From Annulohypoxylon bovei var. microspora (lineage: Eukaryota; Ascomycota; Sordariomycetes; Xylariales; Hypoxylaceae), in NCBI GenBank assembly GCA_022836615.1, contig MU405210.1:124001-188000 (forward strand): a stretch of 64,000 nt of DNA. The letters run 5' to 3'. Shown here piece by piece: positions 46,210 through 56,388 of this stretch (position 1 is the first letter of the stretch; every line of letters begins with the position of its first letter). A program made the translations under genes and the position numbers. The notes under the pieces are model-generated. The model was given only the letters and a program-made list of their open reading frames with translations, searched no databases and was not told the origin of the DNA.

Positions 46210-48018
46210 CGCGAGTTCGTTCGGTAATGAGAGTTGATGAAGTGGCAGCAAGAAGGTTGTGTTGGTTGATATATGGGGAATTGGGTCTGTCGGCGCGCAG
46301 ATCCGATTGTCTACATTAACTACCTCTTCGTGGTAAGGCTCTAGTGAACGAGAGGAAGAAAGAAAAATTGCCTATAAATAAAGGCTAAGGAGGAAATGTT
46401 TATCATCAACTCATTATTGAAAGTGTGAGGAAAGGTGTGAGGTGGAAAAGGGAGAGGGGTGGAAAAGACAAAGCTTCCGTGTCCGAAGTTGAAATGCGAA
46501 GGTGATCAATTTAAATTTTAAGTGTGCTGAATCAAAGTGCTCACGCTGTACTGTACCTACCTACCTCTCACGTCGCGTCACCTTTCTTAAGGTTTGCCTA
46601 GGTGTGTACATTTGGCATGTACTTAAGTGGGGACTTCGTGTCTTTATCTGCACTGTTGGTACTGCTAGACGCGTCAGGGGTTTAGATTTAATAGACTCTA
46701 GCCACAACTCAGCCCACTCAACAAACGGCAAGTACGAAAACATCAATACATATCTACGATAATTATCTTTTAGAACTTTGTAGAGACCGACTCCCAAAGT
46801 ACATACTTTTAAACTTGAAGATAAAACCAGTAAGATTATGACTAGTAATAATCCACCTCACTACATGTACGTATCAAAAAGCAAATATTTTAAATCACCG
46901 AGCCTGCTGGCCAATAATTGAGCAGGTAATTAAGCGTAAGCAACGAATTTCACTATTAGCAGAGAGAAGACTATTTCGCATGATGCTATGTGCTTCGCAG
47001 TTTGCAAGTAAAAGGGGAACATTTTTTATTTGGGAAGTTCTCAGTCCGTCGTAGATGGATTCTCTGATAGTCCACCACAGCGCGAAGAACCTCAAAGGGC
47101 CTGAAAGCGTCTCAGCCAATGTCCGCAAAAGCACTACTACCATTGATGGCAGATGGGATTAAAATCCTTTCCCTATGCCCTTATCGTCAGAGCAGATCCC
47201 AGAATTCCTCTCCATGTTTTGGAGTTCTGAAGCCTATTGCCTGCTCGCCGAGACGCCGTTTTTGCTTTCTTGATCCTGCACCGAAAATGACTATTCTATG
47301 CTCATAATTTCCTTTGCCCTCTATGTGGTTCCCTCGCCATGGCGAGTCTTCTCGAGTAGAAGTCCTTCCAACCAGAGAACCGAGAAATCCACTTTTGTCT
47401 ATGATGATGCCATCAACACGAATCCGCGGCCATGCGATATCGCATTACCCCATTCTATGGGAAAAACGAGAAATGATCTCGGCCGGCTTCCAAAAGGCAA
47501 ATACGGGGTACATCGAGTGGGAGATCGTCATCGTCGTTAAAGGTACTGCGATAAACCGTAATGCAGCACTTGTCTTCTAAGTGATGAATATCTCCGTGAT
47601 TTTGTTGGTCAAGCCACGTGCTTGACCTCCAAGCGTCTCATGCAGCTGCTCGCATATGCTCCCTCGCAGTCTTCTATGGGTATCAAGTTGTGAGGGGTGC
47701 AGCCGAAACAAAAGACAAATGCCGTCTATCGTATGCCAGAGCTCTAACTCGTAGAACTCGAATCTGCCAATCCTTTTTGGAGGCTGGAAGTCGGGCATGC
47801 CGTACGTAGGTATGCCGTAGAAAGGAGTATGTTAAGGGAAGAGTGTCGAAGAAATGACAACAGAATGAGAAAAAAAACCTTGCGTAAGTCGGTTGAGAAA
47901 GTGAAAGAGAAATGACACCGTGAAATCTATGTACCGCATTCCAAATTTGCCCAATTCTCATCCCCGTATGCGGTTTGCGTGAGGGAGAATATTCAGGCAT
48001 GCTCGTACGTTGTTAGGT
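46210..48018. other. Intergenic spacer between IES1 and DED1
   Basis: About 1.8 kb. Both neighbours are on the minus strand, so it contains the IES1 promoter and the DED1 3' UTR. The stretch 47100-47580 has less biased composition and several 60-90 codon frames, but none resembles a protein I know. No gene called. Confidence 0.5.
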
Positions 48019-50245
48019 TTACCACCAGGAAGCTTGGCCACCCGGTCCGCCGGGGTTACCATAGCTTCCACCTCCACCTCCGTAGGCCGGAGCACCACCG
48101 CCGCCGCCGGCACCGCCGCCTCCGTAGCCTCCGCCGTAGCCCTGGCTGGGAGGAGGACCGTTGAAGCCGCCGCCGCCACCACCACCGTAACTACCGGATT
48201 GCTGAGGACCTCCGAACCCACCGCCACCGAAGCCAGGGCCACCGCCACCACCTCCGCTGTTGCCGCCAAACTTTCGGAAATCGCGGTTCGCACCACCTTG
48301 GCCACGACCACGGCTACCACCGCCTCGTCCACCACGGCCGCCGCCATAGGAACTCTCTCGGGCGATAGTCTCGAGGAAGGACGGAACCTCTTGGTTGGCT
48401 TCCTTCAAGAGCTCGATGAGATCTCGCACAACACCGCGGTTGCCACGGTTGAAAAATGCTGTAGAGTGACCAGTGTTACCTGCACGACCAGTACGACCAA
48501 TTCGGTGGACGTAATCATCAATATCAGTGGGAAGATCGTAGTTGACGACGTGTGTGACATTGGGAATATCCAAACCACGTGCAGCGACAGCAGTGGCAAC
48601 CAGGATAGGGCATCGTCCATTTCGGAACATCTCTAAAGCGCGTTCACGCTCACGTTGCGTGCGATCACCATGGATCGAGGTCGCAGGGAAGTTCTGGTTG
48701 ATGAGGAAGTCAGACAACGAATCGGCCATGCGCTTCGTCTCGACGAAGATTAGGGTAAGACCACCGCCATGCGTGTGTAGGATGTCTAGAAGAACAGAGC
48801 GCTTGTCGACATCCTCAACGTATTCGACCTTCTGAGTAATGTTCTCAGAGGTAGAACCGACACGACCGACTGAAAGGAATACATAATCCTTAAGGAAATC
48901 GCGGGCCAGCATCTGGATGTCGCGGGGGAAGGTAGCCGAAAACATGAGGGTTTGTCGGCTCTGTACACCTGGCATATCCTCGCCTTCAACAATCCGACGG
49001 ATCTGAGGCTCGAAACCCATGTCCAACATGCGGTCAGCCTCGTCGAGAACCAGATATTTAATATTCTGGAGGGAAATGCGACCTCGCTCTATGAGATCGA
49101 CAAGACGTCCAGGAGTCGCAACTAGAAGATCGCAACCGCGTTCGATCTGGCGAAGTTGAGAACCGATGTCGGCACCACCGTAGACCACGCATGGTCGGAC
49201 CCAGGATCGGTAGGCGAACTTGCGAGCCTCGTCGTAGATCTGGGAAACTAGTTCACGAGTCGGGGCAAGGATGAGAGACGTGGGGTATGCCTTGCGTTGA
49301 CGACCGTAGCCACCGCCGGGGGCGCCTACAGGGGCGGCAGAGGGGCCAGTGATGAAGGCCTGGGAAAGGATGGGGAAGAGGAAACCACCAGTCTTTCCGG
49401 AACCAGTCTGGGCACAAGCCATTAGATCTCGTCCGCCCATGACAATGGGGATCGAGTACTTCTGGACGGGAGTCGGGACCTTGTAGTGAGCTAGTTCGAT
49501 GTTGCGGATCAGGTGATCATCCAAGGGAGGGTTGCTGAAAGTGAGAACAGGCTCGGGAGCATCATGTCCAGAGGCTTCAACTGGAATGTCGTCATACTTC
49601 TCGAAGTTGATACCGGTGTGTTGTTTAGACGGATCGTCTGGGGTGCCGAACAGCTCTCGCTCCATACGGGGATTCGGAGGACCAGGAATGTGCTTGCCAT
49701 CGCGCCATTGCCCGTCGCCCGAGCCTCTAGCATAACCCCCTCCGGAACCGCCACTGCTGCCGCCACCACCGCCGCCACCACTGCCGCCACCGCCAGCGGC
49801 TGGGTTGCCGTAAGCGTTGCGGTCGAATTGTCGATTGTTATTCCAATTTCCAGGACCTTGACGCTGGGGCGCAGGATAGTTAGGAGCAGCGTCCCAACCC
49901 GGGGCGGGTCGAGCGTCGAAGCTGTTGTTACTGTAAAGTTTGTCACGTCAGTGGAAGTTCAAGAAGTCTTTTCATTCGATAGATTGGATGAAACATTGCG
50001 TATGTGGGAAATCAAGTATGAATGTCATAATTATGAGGGATTACTTACCCAGCCCAAGCGCTGCTGTTGAGACCATTCATGTTAGGAGGAGGTCCTCCAG
50101 CGCCCATAGGAGGAGGAGCGGCGGCGGGAGGAGGAGCGTTGGTTACGGCGCCGACCTTGCCTCGCATGTGAGGAGGGATGTAAGAACGAGGTTGAGCCTG
50201 CTGGTCAGCAAGACTCAAACCGCCCATGTTCAGTTGATCAGCCAT
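48019..50245 (-). CDS. DED1: DED1, DEAD-box RNA helicase for translation initiation
   Basis: Ded1 (DDX3) unwinds mRNA 5' leaders and helps 40S scanning. Exons 50245-50049 and 49930-48019 give 702 residues. The N-terminus MADQLNMGGLSLADQQAQPR and RSYIPPHMRGK (eIF4E-binding type) are typical. Helicase motifs in order are the Q motif (YKVPTPVQKYSIP), AQTGSGKT (about 239), PTRELVSQ, TPGRLVD, DEAD (about 362), SAT, HGDRTQRERE, ARGLDIPNV and HRIGRTGRAG. Both tails are Gly-rich; the C-terminal tail has RGG boxes and ends ASWW, the conserved Ded1/DDX3 ending. The 118-nt intron after codon 65 is longer than most here and splits a Gly codon. All catalytic motifs are intact. Confidence 0.96.
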
Positions 50246-52956
50246 GTTGACGTTTCGTTGAGATGATGGTAGATCAAGTAGATGTGTAGAGAATGTTTTA
50301 TGTCAGGCAATAAATCTTTTCTTTCTCGTACGGAACCCAGCCGATTAATTCTCTCTCGAAAGAACGAACGGTTCAGTTGAAGAGAAATGAGAGGCGAGGG
50401 AGAATTGGGGAAGATCAGAAATTAGTTGCTTGAAGTGGATAAAAATCAAGTTGTAAGAAGTAATATTAGTTTGCCGCGAACTGGGAAACCGCAACACAGA
50501 TGCACCTTCTCTCCGGATTATTAGAGAATGGAAGATACAGGTCGTTGCTGTACTGAGTGACTCTGTAAGTGATTACAGAGACGTCTATGTAGTAATAGAC
50601 CAGGTAATATGCCTTCAAGATTCCCTTGAGAAAAGAAATCAAAACCAAATCTTTTTCAAAGGAAAGAGAAGACCCCGAACGAAAATGCAGAATGCCTTTT
50701 TTTTCAGGGGAGGAGGGATGAAGAAATATGCCGTGTGTTTGAGGGTTGGATATGGCAAAGGGATTGTGGGGGGAAGAAGAAGAATGGATCAGATGAAAAA
50801 AAATTCAGGAAGTTTTGAAGTTGTGTCGAAAATCGAGAACGCGTTAGCGTCTGTTCCGTTACTAAGGAACTTAAAATGTCTAGGCTAGAATGGGTAGGCA
50901 CGATACTTTGGTACGACTTCTCGTTACCAATTGGAAGTTGCCGATGGGTTACTAGGGGCGATTAACCCGTATCGATATACCCGAGTGAGATAATTGTTAG
51001 GATTTGCATGTAATTGAGGCATCAATCGTATCACTGGAAAGTGGTATGCCTACTAACGTTATTTAGTAGCTTGTACCTACCTACATTTATTACATACCTT
51101 AGGTACAGGTAGGTACCCATCCCTACCCTAAGGGTACTGTGTATTTGCCCCATTTGAACCTTTAGCAGTCACATTTTGTAAGGCATCTACCATGTAAGTA
51201 TCTATCCCTTCCTAGTTTGGGTAACTGCGACGATTGTTTTCTCTGCCTTTCTCCTGTGACGAAAGCTCTTGCAGTTCTTGGAGCAAATTGAAACTAGGAA
51301 GTTACAAATGGCCAACCCAAACCGGCTAAGATACTACCTTAGGTACCTACGTATAGCATACTTATGTAGGTGCGTCTCTGCTACTGGCTTTTTCTGGACT
51401 TGGGTGTATTGGAAAACTTACTGACTACAACATTTGAACCTACCTAGATTGCTCACACATTAAATTTACTTAGTTGTCTAATGTTCCGCCACTAGAAAAT
51501 CTATGATAGTAAAGGAGACTAGCATATACTAGCATATTCTAGACGCCATTCTAGATATGTACTGTATGTATGTCCATATTGCTTGAACAACACGTATATT
51601 AATGACATCTCGAGATAGCTCATCAGTCTATACAGTGGCAACTTTCGATCTTGGCTTATTCTACATCCTGGAGTGAACACCTCAAGTATCTACCCGAATC
51701 TCGGTATAGTCCGATTAGGGGTAGGGGGGACACATCCCACACTTGTAATAATACTTTTTTTACAACGCTGCCTTTGCCCAACCTTCTTAGCTTTGGTTGA
51801 TGAACCATAGTATATACACGTTGTCGAGTAATCTAATAATGCGTGCCTGATCTAGCGCCACCGAAGGCACGGGTCGACCGTTCGGTATTGAAAGGAACCC
51901 CTGGGTAGTCCCATATTTCATTCTATGAAGTTTCTTTCAGAAGCTTCCATGGACACGTACTTACAGTCAACGGATCATCGGCTCTGCCGCTGAATGACTA
52001 GGTGACAACACAAAAAAATTGCAATTATCCATTTAGCGCCCTGGCAGGTGGAACTTGGAACGTGGGTGGGTTACCTACTCAGTGCTCAGGTAGTCGACAA
52101 GAAAAAAAAACCTTCTAAGATGTAAACTTAATAATAAGGCTCGTACTTTAGCTCTATAAACGTTCTAGCTGTTGGTTTAGTGGACGAAGTAGGCAAAGTA
52201 GGAGAAGGCGAATGCAACTCTGCTGCAACAAGGCTTGCGGTGTTCCAATAGGAAGCCTGCCTGCATGGTGAACAGGTGTAGCATCATGCAGAAGTCTCAC
52301 CGCCCAAAATGCAATATCCAAAATACACCGCTTGATGAGTTACTTTAAGCTGGCATCCGCGAATGGCGGAAGCCGACTTACTATTTAGGTAAAAGTACTA
52401 TAAGAAACCTTCGTTAGTCGTGTATATAAGAAGTCTTGTAAATTAGACTAAGTTGGCAATATGTAACTCTATCCTATGATCGGGATAAAAACCTGGTTAA
52501 TAGTTCTGCTAATAAACGTAGGACCAACAGATTTCTTTTACGTAGCTTTGTCATATTTCCAGAATATGAGGGATGAGGGTCAAATGTGTAATATTCTTGG
52601 TCAACTCGTCGATACCAGATGCACTTCAAAGAAATAGGATGCCAAGCTAATGCCAGTTGAGATATAGACCCTCATTATAATCATGGCATTGTATCATACC
52701 CACGTTATGACCCTTCCCCTCCTAGTTGTTGCTTTCTTTCTTTTTTTGAAAGTTGACCATGGCAATTAGCGAGTTAGATCTCTCATCACGTGCGCAACGA
52801 TAGGGGAGATATCCATGGATGTTAGACAGTCGCAATTCATAACTGATTTAGTGGCTTGCCTGCGACTTAGTTATTAGGCCGTCTTGTGGTTTTTTTCCCA
52901 CCCAACCCAGGATCTTAATGTTACACTTGCAATCGCCAGCTAGAAAATTGAACACA
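50246..52956. other. Long intergenic spacer between DED1 and PRE1
   Basis: About 2.7 kb, the upstream region of DED1 and the 3' side of PRE1. It is rich in TAGGTA/TACCTA words (for example 51065-51120 and 51340-51360) and short A runs. No gene, RNA or transposon signature recognised. Confidence 0.55.
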
Positions 52957-53680
52957 CTACGGACACCTAACAATCTTGTCGTCCTTGACTTCGATCTCTC
53001 GAATGCCATCCTTAGTGACCACCTTAACTGTCATACCCTTGAAATCAATAGGTAAACGTCGCTTTAGCTCGTCCGTGCACATCTCTAGCACCTTGAGACC
53101 TTGGACAAGCGTCATGTCCGGGTGGTGGTGCTTGTCAAGGATGGAGAGACAATAGTATTGCGCATAGCCGTGGGCGGCATAGGGGACGGCTGCTAGAGCT
53201 GCTAGGTAGTCCAGCCAGAACAAGCTCGGCTTGTGGGTGATGGGGTCGACGCCTCCCAGTAGCAGGTTGACGTTGTACGGCTTCCGCGATCTTAAGCTCG
53301 ACGCAAGCTCACCGCGCACGTAATGCGCCAGTGCTGTAGGCGATAAATCGGTCTCATTCCGCATCGAGTAGAGTTGGGCATTTGCTTGGATATACTCAGA
53401 GAATTGAACTGCTGATAGTTAGCCTTCGATGACATAGTGTAATCGTTTGAGGAACTAAGTACTTGTGTCGCCAGCTTCGCCGGAAAATGCAACGAGCGTA
53501 TGTTTGTTTAGCGACCTCGTCTTGTCGTCAGAGGCCTTGAGGATAGTAGCTCCTCGCATCGCAGCTTTAGAAGCTGCGATTAAGGTGAAGTCCTTGCCAG
53601 TGATTCCTAACAAAACCTCCCTGTTTGGCTAGTGTTAGCTTGTCCGACTAGAAATATGTAGGGTATAAATAAACTTACAT
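52957..53680 (-). CDS. PRE1: 20S proteasome subunit beta 4 (PRE1 / PSMB2)
   Basis: Beta 4 is a structural, non-catalytic subunit of the 20S core. Exons 53680-53679, 53620-53463 and 53408-52957 give 203 residues, the normal length. Family blocks are MEVLLGITGKDFTLIAASKA, LVAFSGEAGDT, EYIQANAQLYSMRNETDLSP followed by TALAHYVRGELA, YNVNLLLGGVDP and LYWLDYLA-like SLFWLDYLAALA. Exon 1 supplies only AT of the start codon; the intron begins GTAAGT and exon 2 begins G-GAG-GTT, giving the conserved MEVLLG. Without splicing the ATG is followed at once by TAA. Intron 2 (53462-53409) uses the second of two nearby CAG acceptors, giving GDTIQFSEY. As expected for beta 4 there is no processed N-terminal threonine. 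It diverges from RRP9. Confidence 0.93.
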
Positions 53681-54102
53681 TTTGAGAAATTCGGTTAGTT
53701 GGTAATGAGCTCAAAAGTGTGTTGTGTAGAGAGGTTGAAAGAGCTGTCGTTTTCGAATTGTTGTAGGTATTGGAAGTGTGTAGACGCGCAAGGTAGCTAC
53801 AGCCTAGCACTTGCCTTCTTAGAGCTTCAGATTGCTCAGGTGGGATTCAAGTCGGACATCGGAAGGGCAAGCCACAGCTTCTCAGCCTCGTACCCACATT
53901 AACCATAGGTTGAAAGCTAACGGTACTATCTTTGCACCGACATGGACCCCTGTTCGTGTCCCGCAGGTTCTGAACTTTTTTTTTTTTTTTTCCTCTTAGC
54001 AATTGGACCGACCTTTTTCTTTGGAGCATGGAAATTTTCTAAGAGCACGAGACGATCAATACACGACTGCATTGATTGCTCCAAAGGCTATATTGCGCCA
54101 TT
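53681..54102. other. PRE1 / RRP9 divergent promoter
   Basis: About 420 bp between the start codons of a proteasome gene and a U3 snoRNP gene. It has a run of about 17 Ts (53977-53993) and an RRPE-like GAAATTTTCT at 54031-54040, 63 bp before the RRP9 ATG. I did not find a PACE-type GGTGGCAA box. Confidence 0.5.
54031..54040. promoter_or_regulatory. RRPE-like GAAATTTTCT upstream of RRP9
   Basis: An AAATTTT core 63 bp before the RRP9 ATG. Assignment by resemblance only. Confidence 0.25.
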
Positions 54103-55863
54103 ATGTCGTCCTTCTTCACAATACCTGGTGTTCAGAAAAAACGAAAACGAGCTCCTGTCAACGATGGACCTAAAAAACGTGTCGCAACCTCCAAGTACTC
54201 AAAGGCGCCGTCCAAACCTGCACCTACACCAGCACCAGCACCAAAAACTCGAGTCGAACGAGATGATTCTATATCAGGAAGCGATTCTGAAAGTGACGCT
54301 GAAATTGAAGACTATGAAGCTCCTGGATCCGCTTCAGAATCAGAGAACGAAGGAGAGACCGCAGCAGAGAAGAGGTTAAGGCTTGCGGAAAGATATCTCG
54401 ATAACGTCCGACAAGAAGTTGACGAAACCGGCTTCGATGCCGAGGATATCGACCGAGATATAATAGCACAGCGTCTATTAGAGGATGTAGCCGAGACCAA
54501 GGGAAAGGTCTATAGAAAAGTTGCTTCAGAGCTTACTGTCGCTCAAGCGTCCCATACACTCTTCCGTTGCAATACGCTCTCGACTACCTCTATCGCTATA
54601 TGCGCGCCATACGTATATACTGTCACAAAAGACCGCTGTCTGGTCAAATGGAAGCTACAAGATCTACCAGCCAATCAATTCCCGCAGACTACCAAGAAGA
54701 AGCCAAAGAAACCCCCCGCCCCCCCGCGTCGACAACCAACGAAAGTCGCGATGCTGAAGGGAAACCAGAAGAAAGCAAAGGACAGGGGCTATCAAGGGCA
54801 CGTAGCAGATATCCTATGCGTAGCAGCCTCACAAGACGGCAAGTTCCTTGTCACGGGTGGCGCGGATAAGCGCCTGATCGTCTACGATGCTAAATCGTTG
54901 AAGCCTCTGCGCGTCTTCATGCACCATCGCGATGCCGTAACTGGCCTGGCATTTCGCCGAGGCACAAACCAGCTCTACTCGGCATCTAAGGACCGTACCG
55001 TCAAGGTATGGAGCTTAGACGAGCTAGCATACGTCGAAACCCTCTTTGGTCACCAGGACATAGTGGTAGATATCGACGCGCTGGCACAAGAACGGTGTGT
55101 GAGTGTAGGCGCTCGAGATCGAACGGCCCGGTTATGGAAAGTAGTTGAAGAGACGCAGTTGGTCTTCCGCGGCGGGTCGATCGACAAGAAACAGAAGCCG
55201 GATATCGACCCGCGATCTCTTGCCCACGAGGGTAGTATGGACCGCGTTGCGATGATCGATGACGAACTCTTCGTCACCGGGAGCGACAACGGCTCGCTAG
55301 CTCTATGGAGCATACAAAAGAAGAAGCCGCTATTCATCTTGGCACAAGCACATGGACTTGAGCGACCTTTGCTTCCATCGGAAGCATCCGCCGAAAAGTT
55401 CCCAACTCCTAGGGTTGTGCCCCCTCCACAACCTAGGTGGATTACCGCACTTCGAACGTTGCCCTACTCCGATCTCATCCTAAGTGGTAGTTGGGATGGC
55501 CACGTCCGGGTTTGGAGATTAAGCGATGATAAGAAAAAGATCGAACCCGTAGGGGTCCTCGGGAACTCGTCATCTAGCATAGACATTGTACCCAATGGTA
55601 TGGGCGTAGACGACTCTGAAGATGAGGGTGTAGTCAATGGAGTAAACGGGACTAACCCATCATCTTGGTTAGTCAAGGGTGTGGTCAACGACATCGCGCT
55701 GTTTGAGCGAGGAGATCGTGGCAAGGACGGCCTGTGTGTTGTAGTCGGAGTTGGTAAAGAACATCGACTAGGCAAGTGGAAGAAGATTAAGGGAGGGAAA
55801 AACGGCGCCGTTGTATTTGAGGTGTCCAGGACAAAGGAAGGGCTGGAAAAGGGGGCAGAGTAA
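54103..55863 (+). CDS. RRP9: RRP9, U3 snoRNP WD40 protein (U3-55K)
   Basis: Rrp9 binds the B/C motif of U3 snoRNA in the small-subunit processome. A single exon encodes 586 residues. The N-terminal third is basic then acidic (KKRKRAPVNDGPKKR, SGSDSESDAEIEDYE), followed by the family block AEKRLRLAERYLDNVRQEV and DIIAQRLLEDVAE. WD40 repeats then start near residue 165 and include GHVADILCVAASQDGKFLVT, GADKRLIVYD, HRDAVTGLAFRRGTNQLYSA, SKDRTVKVWSL, ARDRTARLWKV and SGSWDGHVRVWRL. The start at 54103 gives MSSFFTIPGVQKKRKR. The last blade is interrupted by a short acidic loop (DDSEDEG). Confidence 0.93.
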   Translation: MSSFFTIPGVQKKRKRAPVNDGPKKRVATSKYSKAPSKPAPTPAPAPKTRVERDDSISGSDSESDAEIEDYEAPGSASESENEGETAAEKRLRLAERYLDNVRQEVDETGFDAEDIDRDIIAQRLLEDVAETKGKVYRKVASELTVAQASHTLFRCNTLSTTSIAICAPYVYTVTKDRCLVKWKLQDLPANQFPQTTKKKPKKPPAPPRRQPTKVAMLKGNQKKAKDRGYQGHVADILCVAASQDGKFLVTGGADKRLIVYDAKSLKPLRVFMHHRDAVTGLAFRRGTNQLYSASKDRTVKVWSLDELAYVETLFGHQDIVVDIDALAQERCVSVGARDRTARLWKVVEETQLVFRGGSIDKKQKPDIDPRSLAHEGSMDRVAMIDDELFVTGSDNGSLALWSIQKKKPLFILAQAHGLERPLLPSEASAEKFPTPRVVPPPQPRWITALRTLPYSDLILSGSWDGHVRVWRLSDDKKKIEPVGVLGNSSSSIDIVPNGMGVDDSEDEGVVNGVNGTNPSSWLVKGVVNDIALFERGDRGKDGLCVVVGVGKEHRLGKWKKIKGGKNGAVVFEVSRTKEGLEKGAE

Positions 55864-56388
55864 ATAGTCCGGTAAAACTTGGGAGATTCAGCCATATCCC
55901 ACTCTGGAATTGATACCCTATTTTAACGTTCCATCTAAATCTACCACGACGTGTGTAGTCAATGCTTCATCCAGTGATACCATCTAAACATTGTTAATAT
56001 CCACACATATGATACACTATCGGCTCAAGACTCAGAAATAGCACCAGTGTATCCCCCAAGCAAACCAAGCATTATCCCAGTGCGTATTGATTTAACAACA
56101 CCCTTTTATATATATATATGTCAATATGTATATACTAATACATATGTACAGGTAGGAATTATGATATAGAAACCACCCGATAGCCATCGAGTTAATATCA
56201 AGGACACCTTGGGTTTTCTTAACGTGCTATAAGTTGCCAGCTTTCTTAGCTAACAGGTGCATCGCCATCCTTCCCCTTACCACAAGCAACAAATTGTAGG
56301 CACTATGCGTAAAACATTAGAGTATCGACCAATTCATATCCTTCTCAACCCTAGTCATAATAGACTAGAAGAAAACACTTATCCCAAA
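55864..56388. other. Convergent spacer between RRP9 and the P5B ATPase
   Basis: About 525 bp with two 3' UTRs and a TA run at 56106-56119. No gene seen. Confidence 0.55.

Noticed and set aside
47958..48636. Long Ala/Val- or Thr-rich frames over the 3' end of DED1
   Set aside because: Other-frame readings of Gly codon repeats in the DED1 tail.
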